64,000 nucleotides of DNA from Mycolicibacterium gilvum (GTDB taxonomy: Bacteria > Actinomycetota > Actinomycetes > Mycobacteriales > Mycobacteriaceae). The stretch covers positions 620,001-684,000 of the forward strand of contig NZ_UGQM01000001.1 in assembly GCF_900454025.1 (NCBI RefSeq), given 5' to 3'. The translations under genes and the position numbers were made by a program. Positions 23,852 to 32,168 of this stretch are shown in pieces. Within the stretch, counting starts at the first letter, position 1; every line of letters starts with the position of its first letter. The notes beneath the pieces are model-generated. The model worked only from the letters and a program-made list of their open reading frames with translations. It was not told the origin of the DNA and ran no database searches.

Positions 23852-25106
23852 AGGGTCGCTCGCGACCCGGCCGGAAGCCCAGCAGCCGCATTCCGTGGTA
23901 GATCAGCAGCGCGGCGATCGACCCCAGCGCGATCCCGGTGAACGTCAGACTGCCTGCGCTCCAAGTGAAGTCGGCGATCCCGATGACCAGGGGGATCGCC
24001 GCGGTCATCTGATTGACCGGCTTGGAGAAGTCGACGTGGTTGGTCAGCCAGATGCGGATGCCGATGATGCCGACCAGGCCGTAGAGCACCACGGTCGCTC
24101 CGCCGAGCACCCCGGCCGGGATGGCGGCGATGACCGCACCGACCTTGGGGCACAACGACAACACGATCGCGACGAACGCGGCGATCCAGTACGGCGCCGT
24201 CGAGTACACGCGGGTCGCGGCCATCACGCCGATGTTCTCGGCGTAGGTCGTCGTCGCCGATCCGCCGCCGAACCCGGCCAGTGTCGTCGCGACGCCGTCG
24301 GCCGCCAGCGCACGGCCGGTGAGCGGGTCCATGTCCCGTTTGGTCATCTGGCCGACGGACTTCACGTGACCGATGTTCTCCGCGACCAGCGCGACGACCG
24401 CCGGAAGGAACAGCGGCAGCACCGACAGCGTGAACGTCGGCGCCTGGAAGTCGGGCAGACCGATCCACGCCGCGGCCGCGATGCCGGAGGTGTCGACCTC
24501 CCCCAGGAAGACCGCCAGCAGGTAACCGGCCGCGACGGCGACGAAGATCGCCAGCCGCCCGAGAAGGCCGCGGAACGCCGCGAGCACCACGACCAGCAGC
24601 ACCAACGTCACGAACCCGAGCAGCGGCCCCTGCTCGAAGTTGTTCTTCGCCGCCGGCGCGAGATTGAACCCGATCAGCGCGACGATCGCGCCCGTCACGA
24701 CGGGAGGGAGGGTGATGTCGATCCAGCGCGTGCCGGCCACATGCACGACAGCGCCGATGATGATGAGAAGCACGCCGACGGCGATGATCCCGCCCAGCGC
24801 ACTCCCTGTGCCGTGTGACGCCGTCGCCGCGGTGACCGGGGCGATGACCGAGAAGCTCGACCCGAGGTAGCTCGGCAGCCGGTTCCCGGTGATCAGCAGG
24901 AACAGGATCGTGCCGACGCCGGAGAACAGCAGCGTCGTCGCGGGCGGAAAGCCGGTGAGCACCGGCACCAGGAACGTCGCGCCGAACATCGCGACGACGT
25001 GCTGGGCGCCCAGGCCGAGTGTGCTCGGCCAGCTCAGCCGCTCGTCGGGCGCGACCACGAAATCCGGGTCCGTCGTCGAATCCACGCGCTTCCAGGTGAG
25101 TGTCAC
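23805..25106 (-). CDS. NCS2-family nucleobase permease
   Basis: Twelve-to-fourteen-helix symporter of about 433 residues for uracil or xanthine-type bases. The NCS2 signature region VALVAENIGHVKSVGQMT and the QH motif GLGAQHVVAMFGAT are present, as is FGGGSATTTYAENIGVM. The start could be GTG 25106 (reading TLTWKRVD) or GTG 25124, which would overlap the upstream permease gene by 11 bases; I use the shorter form. It is convergent with the second M28 gene and follows the amino-acid permease on the same strand. Confidence 0.88.
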   Translation of the reverse strand: MTLTWKRVDSTTDPDFVVAPDERLSWPSTLGLGAQHVVAMFGATFLVPVLTGFPPATTLLFSGVGTILFLLITGNRLPSYLGSSFSVIAPVTAATASHGTGSALGGIIAVGVLLIIIGAVVHVAGTRWIDITLPPVVTGAIVALIGFNLAPAAKNNFEQGPLLGFVTLVLLVVVLAAFRGLLGRLAIFVAVAAGYLLAVFLGEVDTSGIAAAAWIGLPDFQAPTFTLSVLPLFLPAVVALVAENIGHVKSVGQMTKRDMDPLTGRALAADGVATTLAGFGGGSATTTYAENIGVMAATRVYSTAPYWIAAFVAIVLSLCPKVGAVIAAIPAGVLGGATVVLYGLVGIIGIRIWLTNHVDFSKPVNQMTAAIPLVIGIADFTWSAGSLTFTGIALGSIAALLIYHGMRLLGFRPGRERPSTVYADPAGPAPEPR

Positions 25107-25113
25107 GGGAGAA

Positions 25114-26340
25114 CTACACACCACGGCGGAGGGCGCCGCCAGTTGTATAGGCCAACATCCCGACCAGCACCACGGCCGCGCCCGCCAGGACCGACACCGG
25201 CGGAAGGGTGAACGCCAGCACCACGCAGCCGATCAGGCCGACCGCCGGCACCAGCCGAGCCCTCGGCGTCGCGGTCAACGTCCACGCCGACGCGTTGGCC
25301 ACCGCGTAGTACAGCAGCACGCCGAACGACGAGAAACCGATGGCGCTGCGCACATCGACGACGGCCGCGACGACGGCGACCACCACCCCGACGGCCACCT
25401 CGGCGCGCTGCGGGGTGCCGTGGCCGGGGTGGACGTGTGCCAGCGGGTGGGGGAGGTGGCGGTCGCGGGCCATCGCGAGCGTCGTGCGCGACACCCCGAG
25501 CAGCAGCGCCAGCAGCGCCCCGAGGGCCGCCAGCGCCGCCCCGACCGCGACCACCGGTGCCAGCGCGGGGAATCCGGCGGCGCGCACGGCGTCGGCCAGC
25601 GGCGCGTCGGCGGTGGCCAGACCCGTGCTGCCGAGCTGGGCCAGCACCGCGACCGCGACCACCGCGTACGTCAGCAGCGCGATCACCAGCGCCAGACCGA
25701 TGGCGCGGGGGATGGTGCGGGCCGGGTCGCGCACCTCCTCGCCGAGCGTCGCGATCCGCGCGTACCCGGCGAACGCGAAGAACAGCAGACCCGCCGCCTG
25801 CAGGACGCCGTACGCGTCGACGTCGGGTCCCAGGGCGAGCCGGGACGCGTCGACGTCGCCGGAGCCGAACACGACGACCACCACCATCGTGAGCACGCCG
25901 AGCACCAGCGCGACGATCACCCGCGTCAGCGTCGCCGACCGTTGCACCCCCGCGTAGCTCACCGCGGTGAGCGCGACCACCGACCCGACCGCGACGGCGT
26001 TGGCGTACGCCGGCCACACGTAGTACCCGACGGTCAACGCCATCGCCGCACACGATGCGGTCTTGCCGACGATGAAACTCCACCCCGCGGTGTGCCCCCA
26101 GAACGGTCCGAGGCGCTCGCGGCCGTATACGTAGGTTCCGCCCGATTCCGGATAGCGGGCGGCCAGCCGTGCCGAGGACATCGCGTTGCACACCGCGATC
26201 AGCGCGGCGACGGCGAGTCCGACCAGTAGACCGGTGCCCGCGGCGGCCGCGGCGGGGGCGAGCGCGACGAAGATCCCCGCGCCGATCATCGAGCCCAGAC
26301 CGAGCGTGACCGTGTCGAAGGTGCCGAGCCGTCGCCGCAT
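25114..26340 (-). CDS. APC-family amino-acid permease
   Basis: A 408-residue, twelve-helix amino acid/polyamine/organocation transporter. The N-terminus has the family motif LGSMIGAGIFVALAPA and the helix-3 region YPESGGTYVYGRERLG. The helix-6 motif FFAFAGYARIATLGEEVRDPARTIPRAI is very typical. The ATG at 26340 is preceded by GAGGA at good distance; a GTG at 26364 is possible. It is divergent from the double-TetR gene with only about 46 bases between, which makes it the obvious regulatory target of that regulator. Substrate unknown. Confidence 0.88.
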   Translation of the reverse strand: MRRRLGTFDTVTLGLGSMIGAGIFVALAPAAAAAGTGLLVGLAVAALIAVCNAMSSARLAARYPESGGTYVYGRERLGPFWGHTAGWSFIVGKTASCAAMALTVGYYVWPAYANAVAVGSVVALTAVSYAGVQRSATLTRVIVALVLGVLTMVVVVVFGSGDVDASRLALGPDVDAYGVLQAAGLLFFAFAGYARIATLGEEVRDPARTIPRAIGLALVIALLTYAVVAVAVLAQLGSTGLATADAPLADAVRAAGFPALAPVVAVGAALAALGALLALLLGVSRTTLAMARDRHLPHPLAHVHPGHGTPQRAEVAVGVVVAVVAAVVDVRSAIGFSSFGVLLYYAVANASAWTLTATPRARLVPAVGLIGCVVLAFTLPPVSVLAGAAVVLVGMLAYTTGGALRRGV

Positions 26341-26369
26341 CACCGAGTCCTCGGGCGGGGTCACCGCGC

Positions 26370-26381
26370 CACGATATCGTG
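26370..26381. promoter_or_regulatory. 12-base perfect palindrome between permease and TetR genes
   Basis: CACGATATCGTG at 26370-26381 is a perfect palindrome in the 46-base gap between the divergent amino-acid permease and the TetR-type regulator, six bases before the regulator's GTG. Autoregulatory operators of TetR proteins commonly sit in exactly this place. Assignment as operator is inference. Confidence 0.5.
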
Positions 26382-26386
26382 TCCAG

Positions 26387-27619
26387 GTGGCGCACTCCGC
26401 CGAGGACAACGGCATTCGACGTCGGCCCAAGGACCGAAAAGCGCAGATCGCGCGCGCATCGGCGGAGGCGTTCAGTGAACTCGGCTACCACGGCGTAAGC
26501 ATGGAGATGATCGCGTCGCGCGTGGGGATCTCGGCCGCGGCGCTCTACCGCCACTACGCCGGCAAGTACGAGCTCTTCCGCGACGCCGTGCTCAACCTCG
26601 GCCAGCAGCTCGTCGACGGCACCGCGGGCATCGACGGCGACGACCCCGAGGTGGTCCTCGCCCGGCTGGTGTCCGCGCTGATCGACATCGCCCTGGCCAA
26701 TCGAAGCTCGGGCGGCCTGTACCGGTGGGAGCGTCGATACCTGCGCGGCGACGACCAGGCCGAGCTGCTGCAGCAGCTGCGGACGGTGCACCACCGCCTG
26801 CAGACCCCCGTGTCCGTGCTGCGTCCGGAGCTGACCGCCCGGCAGCGCTCCACGTTGTCGACCGCGGTGCTCTCGATCGTCGGAAGCATCGTCGACCACC
26901 GCGCGAAACTGCCTGCGGCACAGATACACCGGGTGCTGACGCAGGTCGCGCGGGCGATCCTGGCCACCGAGCTACCCGACGCCGCACCACCGGCGACACC
27001 CGCACCGGCCGCCGAACGCATCCGGTCCGCCGCGGAATCGTCCAAGTACGAAGCACTTCTGGCCGAATCGATGCGGCTGTTCAACCTCAACGGGTACCGC
27101 GACACCAGCATGGAGGAGATCGCGTCGGCGGTCGGGATGCCGGCATCGGGCATCTACAAGTACTTCTCGGGCAAGAACGACATCCTGGCGGCCATCTTCC
27201 GCCGTGCCTCCGACCGGGTGTCGGCGGAGACGGCCGAGATCGTCTCGACAGTGCCCGATCCGCAGGAGGCGCTGGCCGCGGTGATCGACGCGTACGTGAC
27301 GCGGGCGTTCGGCCAACCCGAGATGGAGAGCCTGTACTACAGCGAGCGTCTCAACATGTCGCCGTCGGACCAGCGCATTGTGCGGGACCTGCAGCGATCG
27401 ACCGTGGAATCGTGGGTCGAACTGGTGGCCGCGGTGCGGCCGGACTGGACCCCCGGGGAGGCCCGCTTCGCGGTGCACGCGGCGATGGCGCTGGTCATCG
27501 ATGTCGGACGCCTGGTGCACTACGCCGCGTCCGACGAGGCCCGTGACACCGTGGAAGGGCTTGTGGACGCGGCGCTGCGGGGTAGCTACCGGTTACGGGC
27601 GACGTTGCCCAGCATGTAG
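26387..27619 (+). CDS. Fused double-TetR transcriptional regulator
   Basis: Two complete TetR-family proteins in one 410-residue chain. The first helix-turn-helix lies at about residues 18-64 (SELGYHGVSMEMIASRVGISAAALYRHY) and the second at about 225-270 (NLNGYRDTSMEEIASAVGMPASGIYKYF). Each is followed by its own all-helical ligand/dimer domain of about 150 residues. A Pro/Ala-rich linker (DAAPPATPAPAAE, about 203-215) joins them. Ordinary TetR repressors are about 200 residues and dimerise; here one chain could act as a covalent pseudo-dimer. The GTG at 26387 lies just after a 12-base palindrome, and the divergent permease is the likely target. The 3' end overlaps the convergent small membrane gene by 34 bases. 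Confidence 0.88.
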   Translation: MAHSAEDNGIRRRPKDRKAQIARASAEAFSELGYHGVSMEMIASRVGISAAALYRHYAGKYELFRDAVLNLGQQLVDGTAGIDGDDPEVVLARLVSALIDIALANRSSGGLYRWERRYLRGDDQAELLQQLRTVHHRLQTPVSVLRPELTARQRSTLSTAVLSIVGSIVDHRAKLPAAQIHRVLTQVARAILATELPDAAPPATPAPAAERIRSAAESSKYEALLAESMRLFNLNGYRDTSMEEIASAVGMPASGIYKYFSGKNDILAAIFRRASDRVSAETAEIVSTVPDPQEALAAVIDAYVTRAFGQPEMESLYYSERLNMSPSDQRIVRDLQRSTVESWVELVAAVRPDWTPGEARFAVHAAMALVIDVGRLVHYAASDEARDTVEGLVDAALRGSYRLRATLPSM

Positions 27620-27852
27620 ATCAGGTAGACCGCCAGGCCGATCAGGGCGAACTTGCGGGTCTTCGGTGAGGCGATGCCGAGCCCGACAGCGGTCTCGATG
27701 GCGCCGTCGATGTACACGTGCTGCCGCGTGTCGGTCGGGAAGGCCTGCTTGGTGAGGTCTTCGTACAGGTGCGGGGCGACGAAGTGAGAGAGGCCGGTGC
27801 CGGCGAGGGCGAGACCGGCGATGGTGGCGGCACGTGAGTTTTCGTTGGACAC
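27586..27852 (-). CDS. Small membrane protein
   Basis: An 88-residue protein with hydrophobic stretches near residues 8-25, 48-62 and 66-82 (KFALIGLAVYLIYMLGNVARNR at the end). It contains SHFVAPHLYEDLTKQAFP and TRQHVYIDGAIETAVGLG, which recall small DoxX-like or related mycobacterial membrane proteins, but I do not assign a family firmly. It starts nine bases after the end of the monooxygenase gene on the same strand and is probably co-transcribed with it. Function unknown. Confidence 0.7.
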   Translation of the reverse strand: MSNENSRAATIAGLALAGTGLSHFVAPHLYEDLTKQAFPTDTRQHVYIDGAIETAVGLGIASPKTRKFALIGLAVYLIYMLGNVARNR

Positions 27853-27861
27853 AGGCGGAGC

Positions 27862-29349
27862 CTAGCCGAACGAATAGTCGGTGACCGGGAACTCGGAAGC
27901 CTCCCTGATGGCCGTCTGTGTGGACGTGGGGCGCAACAGGGTGGGCTCCCCGGCGGGGTTGAAGTAGTACGAGCGGGCGCTCGCGCAGTCGCCGATCGTG
28001 AACAACGAATTTCCGAGCAGATCGGTCATGCGGTCGAGAAACTCCGCATTGGCCTGCTCGGTGACCTCGAATGTCGTTGCGCCTCTTCGATGCACCTCGC
28101 CGAACAGCCGATCCATGTGGCGCATCTGGTATTCCATGGTGTTGAAGAAATTCAACCCGATGAAGGCGTAGGGGCTCGCGAGCGACAGATAGTTCGGGAA
28201 GTGCGGTATCGAGACACCCTGGTAGGCCTGGAATCTGGTCTCGCGCCACCACTTCCCGAGGTTGCGGCCGTTGCGTCCGATGACCTCGATGGCCGGGAAG
28301 TTCGCCTCCCACAAGTCGAAACCGGTGGCCAGGACCAGAGTGTCGATGACGGTCTTGGTGCCGTCGCCCGCGACGATGCCGTCGGCCTCGACGCGGGCGA
28401 TGCCGGTGTCCTGCAGGTGCACGTGCGGTTTCGTGAACGTGCGGTAGTAGCTGTTGGAGAACGTGGGTCGTTTGCAGCCGAAGTCGTAGTCGGGCGTGAG
28501 CCGGCGCCGCAGGTCCTTGTCGCGGATCGTCACGAAGCGGTGGATCTTCGCCAGATCGGACGCGGAGATGTTGAACCGGCCCCGGAACGTGCCGTAGTGG
28601 CGGACGGCCACCGAGACCATGACCTCGTAGAGGCTGTCGGTCAACCGCTTAATCAGTCGCTGGGTCAACGGAACCCGGGCGAAAAGCCGCTTGGCCCGTT
28701 CGGAGAAGCGGAAATCGACCTTGGGCACCACCCAGATCGGGGTGCGCTGGAACACCGTCAGATCGGCGGACTTCTTCGCCAACTCGGGGATGAGTTGCAC
28801 GGCCGTCGCGCCGGTGCCGATGACGGCGATCTTCTCGCCGGACGGGTCGTAGGAGTCGTCCCACGCGGTGGTGTGGATGACCCGGCCCTCGAACTCTGTG
28901 ATGCCGGGGATGTCGGGCATGTGCGGCTGGGACAGGAACCCGGTGGCGGTCAGCAGGTACCGCGAGGACAGCGTCGTGCCGTCGGCGAGGTTCACCCGCC
29001 ACAGCGTGGCGTCCTCGTCCCAACGGGCGCCGTCGACGGTGACGCCGAACCGGATGTGGCGGCGGACGTCGTACTTGTCGGCGACGTCGTCGGCGTACTG
29101 CTTGATCTCATCGCCCGTGGAGAACAGCCGCGACCAGTTCGGGTTCGGCTCGAAGAAGTACGAGTAGGTGGTCGTCGGCACATCCACGGCCAGCCCGGGA
29201 TAGTGGTTGACGTACCACGTTCCGCCCAGATCGTCCTCGCGGTCGAGGATGACGAAGTTCTCGATCCCGGACCGCTTGAGCTGGATCGCCGCACCGATTC
29301 CCGCGAATCCTGCACCCACGATGACCGCGTCGAATTGCTCCGAAGTCAT
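27862..29349 (-). CDS. FAD-dependent monooxygenase, Baeyer-Villiger type
   Basis: A 495-residue class B flavoprotein. The FAD-binding GAGFAGIGAA lies at residues 12-21, the second fold is GTGATAVQLIPELA near 181, and the Baeyer-Villiger fingerprint FEGRVIHTTAWD sits between them. The second fingerprint GGTWYVNHYPGLAVD is also complete. Such enzymes insert oxygen next to ketones or oxidise S and N atoms; mycobacterial relatives (EthA, MymA type) activate thioamide pro-drugs. The physiological substrate is not evident. It is followed on the same strand by the small membrane protein. Confidence 0.92.
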   Translation of the reverse strand: MTSEQFDAVIVGAGFAGIGAAIQLKRSGIENFVILDREDDLGGTWYVNHYPGLAVDVPTTTYSYFFEPNPNWSRLFSTGDEIKQYADDVADKYDVRRHIRFGVTVDGARWDEDATLWRVNLADGTTLSSRYLLTATGFLSQPHMPDIPGITEFEGRVIHTTAWDDSYDPSGEKIAVIGTGATAVQLIPELAKKSADLTVFQRTPIWVVPKVDFRFSERAKRLFARVPLTQRLIKRLTDSLYEVMVSVAVRHYGTFRGRFNISASDLAKIHRFVTIRDKDLRRRLTPDYDFGCKRPTFSNSYYRTFTKPHVHLQDTGIARVEADGIVAGDGTKTVIDTLVLATGFDLWEANFPAIEVIGRNGRNLGKWWRETRFQAYQGVSIPHFPNYLSLASPYAFIGLNFFNTMEYQMRHMDRLFGEVHRRGATTFEVTEQANAEFLDRMTDLLGNSLFTIGDCASARSYYFNPAGEPTLLRPTSTQTAIREASEFPVTDYSFG

Positions 29350-29395
29350 GCGAAGACGGTACCCGAGGTACCGGGGAACTCACCAAACCCGGGCA

Positions 29396-30112
29396 TCAAC
29401 CCCGGATGGATCCGGTGCGCGGAGGGTCGAGTGTTGCGATGCAGGTCACAGCCCGATCGCCGTTGTCCCAGGTCTCCGCGGTGGGGTAGAGGACGTAGAG
29501 CTGAACCGACTCGTCGAGCATCGACTGCGGCGAGTACGCGACGAGCTCCGGACTGCATCTCTCGTGGTAGGCCTCGACCTCGGCCTGGCCCGGGAAGTCG
29601 CCGTCGGGCATCATCAGCACCGCGAAGACCTCGCCGGCGTGCGGTTCCTCGCAGCTGATCGTCTTGACGGTCAGAACACGCTCCCCGTCGGGGATCTCGG
29701 CGAGGCAGTCACCGACCTTGACGTCGGTGGCGGTGACCCGGTCGCTGTTGGCGGCGAGCACCAGGAAGACGGCGATGCCGACGGTCCACACCGCCGCCAG
29801 CACGATGCCGGCGATGGCCATGCCGCGGCCGCTCCGGTACTGCTTGGCCTTGATCAACCCGACGACACCGCACACGAGGGCGATCAGAACGCCGCCGATC
29901 ACGCCGAAGATCAGCGAGACGATGGCCCACCAGTTGGTTCTCGGGGCCTCCCCGAGGGACGGATCCGAGGGATCGTTCGGGTAGGGCAGCGGCGGTGGCG
30001 GCGGGTAGGGCTGGCCGTACGCGGGCTGGCCGTACTGGGGTTCGCCGTACTGGGGCTGGCCGTAGGGCGGCGGCGGCCCCCACGGCGGCCCTGGCGGCGG
30101 AGGTACGGTCAC
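29396..30112 (-). CDS. DUF4190 / septum-formation-domain membrane protein
   Basis: A 238-residue protein in three parts. The first is a Pro/Gly/Tyr-rich N-terminal tail with GQPQYGEPQYGQPAYGQP repeats. The second is a two-helix DUF4190 region at about 62-125 (VSLIFGVIGGVLIALVCGVVGLIKAK and IAGIVLAAVWTVGIAVFLVLA). The third is an outer domain with VKVGDCLAEIPDG, ISCEEPHAGEVFAVL and YHERCSPELV, matching the septum-formation family with paired cysteines. The GTG at 30112 is chosen because it begins the proline-rich tail. It probably acts in the envelope; no specific role is known. Confidence 0.82.
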   Translation of the reverse strand: MTVPPPPGPPWGPPPPYGQPQYGEPQYGQPAYGQPYPPPPPLPYPNDPSDPSLGEAPRTNWWAIVSLIFGVIGGVLIALVCGVVGLIKAKQYRSGRGMAIAGIVLAAVWTVGIAVFLVLAANSDRVTATDVKVGDCLAEIPDGERVLTVKTISCEEPHAGEVFAVLMMPDGDFPGQAEVEAYHERCSPELVAYSPQSMLDESVQLYVLYPTAETWDNGDRAVTCIATLDPPRTGSIRG

Positions 30113-30126
30113 GCTGCGACGATAGC

Positions 30127-30759
30127 TCAGCCGAGCAGGCGAAGGGCCGCGTCGACCGCGAGCGCGGGGACGTCGAGCTTCTTCGAGCCGAGGTCGTGGC
30201 GGGCGCCGGTCACCTCGACGATCTCGACGGGGGCGCCGATCAGCGCCGCGGCGGGACGGAGCTCGTCCAGGGTGCCGAACGGATCGGCGGTGCCGTGGGT
30301 GAAGACCGTCGGGACCGTGATCCGCGGCAGGTGCTCGGTGCGGGCGCGCTCGGGCTTGCCGGGCGGATGCAGCGGATAGGAGAACAGCGTCAGGACGTCC
30401 AGCGCGAGGCCGTCGGCGACCGCCATGGACGTCATCCGGCCCCCGTAGGAGTGGCCACCCGCGAGGACGGGACCGTCGACGAGGGCGCGGACGGTGGCGA
30501 CCGCCTCGACGATGCCGGCGATATCGGCGGCCGACGATCCCGACGGCGGCCCCTTGGGGCGTCGACGCCGGTACGGCAGGTTGTAGCGCACCGCGAGGAA
30601 CCCGCGGCGGGCCCACTCGTCGCACAGTGCCACGAGCATCGGGGACTCGCGGCTTCCGCCGGCCCCGTGGGTCAGGGCGACTGCTCCGCGCGGTGTGCCG
30701 TCGGGGTGGTGGGACACACCGGCGATGGCGTCGATCTCTGTGGGGCTCGTCGAGGTCAT
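30127..30759 (-). CDS. Alpha/beta hydrolase (Rv0421c-like)
   Basis: A 210-residue protein of the KANL3/Tex30-like hydrolase group. THGAGGSRESP carries the oxyanion loop, GHSYGGRM holds the nucleophile Ser, THGTADPFGT the acid and GARHDLGS the His. The ATG at 30759 overlaps the thiD stop (ATGA), so it is translated with thiD and falls under the same TPP riboswitch. The same gene pair occurs in M. tuberculosis (Rv0422c-Rv0421c). A role in thiamine metabolism has not been shown. Confidence 0.85.
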   Translation of the reverse strand: MTSTSPTEIDAIAGVSHHPDGTPRGAVALTHGAGGSRESPMLVALCDEWARRGFLAVRYNLPYRRRRPKGPPSGSSAADIAGIVEAVATVRALVDGPVLAGGHSYGGRMTSMAVADGLALDVLTLFSYPLHPPGKPERARTEHLPRITVPTVFTHGTADPFGTLDELRPAAALIGAPVEIVEVTGARHDLGSKKLDVPALAVDAALRLLG

Positions 30760-31619
30760 GGGGCCAATCGGAACAGCGCCGATACCGGGCCGTGCCCCTG
30801 GCCCAGCGGATAGGCCGAGCGGATGCATTCGGTCACCCATCGCTTGGCGAACGCCACCGCGTCGGGCACCGAATAGCCGTGTGCGAGTGCGCTGGCCGTG
30901 GCGGCGGCCAGGGTGTCACCGGCGCCGTGGTCGTGGGTGGTGTCGATGCGCGTGGAGTCGAACCGGTGGAAGTCGGTGCCGTCGAACAGAAGGTCGGGGC
31001 TCTGCGCCGACGAGCGCAGGTGCCCACCCTTGACCAGCGCCCACTTCGGGCCGAGCGCGTGCAGTGCCCGGGCGGCGTCGCGCTGGGAGTCCTCGTCGAC
31101 GACCTCTATGCCGGTAAGCAGGCCGACCTCGTCGAGATTCGGTGTCACGAGGGTCGCGAGCGGAAAGAGCTTCTCCTTGAGGGCATTCAGCGCGCTGGGA
31201 TGCAGCAGCGGGTCGCCGTGCATGGAGGCGCAGACGGGATCCACGATCAGCGGAACGGTACCGGAGAGGCCCTGCGCGACCCAGGTGTCGGCGATGGTCT
31301 CGATGATCTCGGAGGAGGCGAGCATGCCGGTCTTGGCCGCCTGGAGTCCGATGTCGGAGGCGACGGCCTCGATTTGGCCTGCGATGACATCGAGCGGGAT
31401 CTCGTGGAAACCCTTGACCCCCAGGGAGTTCTGCACTGTCACGGCGGTGACGGCGACGAGGCTGTGCACGCCGAGGAGTGCGAAGGTCCGCATGTCGGCC
31501 TGGATTCCGGCACCCCCACCGGAGTCGGACCCCGCGATCGTCAGCACCCGCAGCGGGGTCTGACCGGCGGGGGTCAACGGCAGGAAGCTCGATGTCGTGG
31601 CGGTGGTGGAATGGGTCAT
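30756..31619 (-). CDS. thiD: Hydroxymethylpyrimidine/phosphomethylpyrimidine kinase
   Basis: Phosphorylates HMP twice to give the pyrimidine half of thiamine. Ribokinase-like fold of 287 residues: VLTIAGSDSGGGAGIQADMRTF near residue 25, KTGMLAS, VDPVCASMHGD, TPNLDEV and the C-terminal anion hole DTTHDHGAGDTLAAA. The N-terminal 20 residues are a low-complexity extension. Its leader is a TPP riboswitch. In M. tuberculosis thiC lies upstream of thiD; here the gene is directly preceded by the riboswitch and thiC is not visible in the window. Confidence 0.95.
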   Translation of the reverse strand: MTHSTTATTSSFLPLTPAGQTPLRVLTIAGSDSGGGAGIQADMRTFALLGVHSLVAVTAVTVQNSLGVKGFHEIPLDVIAGQIEAVASDIGLQAAKTGMLASSEIIETIADTWVAQGLSGTVPLIVDPVCASMHGDPLLHPSALNALKEKLFPLATLVTPNLDEVGLLTGIEVVDEDSQRDAARALHALGPKWALVKGGHLRSSAQSPDLLFDGTDFHRFDSTRIDTTHDHGAGDTLAAATASALAHGYSVPDAVAFAKRWVTECIRSAYPLGQGHGPVSALFRLAP

Positions 31620-31625
31620 CTCGGT

Positions 31626-31710
31626 TCTCCCTACGCCGGCATTACCCGGTCAGGTTCGTACGGTCGACGGGACCACCCGTCCTCTCAGCGCGCTCGGTGT
31701 GCGCTCCCGC
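31626..31710 (-). ncRNA. TPP riboswitch of thiD
   Basis: On the minus strand the THI box reads CTGAGAGG (31688-31681) and then GAACCTGACCGGGTAATGCC followed by GGCGTAGGGAG (ending 31627), directly before the thiD ATG at 31619. A 5' stem strand GGGAGCGCAC lies at about 31708-31699. As in the thiO leader, the terminal AGGGAG doubles as ribosome-binding site, so ligand binding should block translation initiation. Confidence 0.93.
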
Positions 31711-31779
31711 GTGTTGGCGGTTGCCACGCTAGCGCAGTCGCGGGGCGCGGGGAACGCCGACGTGCTGTCCGGTGTCGCT

Positions 31780-32160
31780 TCAGAACAGCGCACCGCGCAC
31801 GAAGAAGTGTTCCAGGTTCCTGGTAATGATCGCTCCTGCCGGTAAGCGTGCGGCGATCTCCAGGTTCTCGTCGGCGACGTCCTCGGCCCACGCCACCGGC
31901 CAGCCGCCGTCGCCGAGGCTGGTCTCGAACGCGAGGACGAGATCGTCGCGGGTCATTGCGGACTCCACGACCATCGCGGTGGTGGTGGCTCGATGCGAAG
32001 CGGCTCCGGCGAAGCCGCGGCCGCACCCGCACGGACCTTCGGGATCGCGACGATCGCGGTCGCAGGGTTCCTGCACCCAGACGAGTTCACGCTCGATGCA
32101 GAAGTGGTAGTCACCAGGGTGGGTGCCCTGTGTATGGCCGGTCGCCACAAGGATTTTCAT
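31780..32160 (-). CDS. Conserved hypothetical protein with Cys-rich segment
   Basis: A 126-residue soluble protein starting MKILVATGHTQGTHPGDYHF. A central segment has four cysteines and many charges (EPCDRDRRDPEGPCGCGRGFAG, about residues 32-53), suggesting a metal site or a disulfide cluster. AMTRDDLVLAFETSLGDGGW follows. A good Shine-Dalgarno (AGGAGAG) lies eight bases before the ATG at 32160. I recognise no firm function; similar small proteins occur beside HNH/DUF222 genes in actinobacteria. It starts nine bases from the end of the DUF222 gene upstream. Confidence 0.65.
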   Translation of the reverse strand: MKILVATGHTQGTHPGDYHFCIERELVWVQEPCDRDRRDPEGPCGCGRGFAGAASHRATTTAMVVESAMTRDDLVLAFETSLGDGGWPVAWAEDVADENLEIAARLPAGAIITRNLEHFFVRGALF

Positions 32161-32168
32161 CGTCTCTC

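Noticed and set aside
30000..30070. Short repeats GGCTGGCCGTAC in the 30.0 kb region as a possible repeat array
   Set aside because: They are in-frame codons for a Gly-Gln-Pro-Tyr repeat in a proline-rich tail, without spacers; not a CRISPR or mobile repeat.
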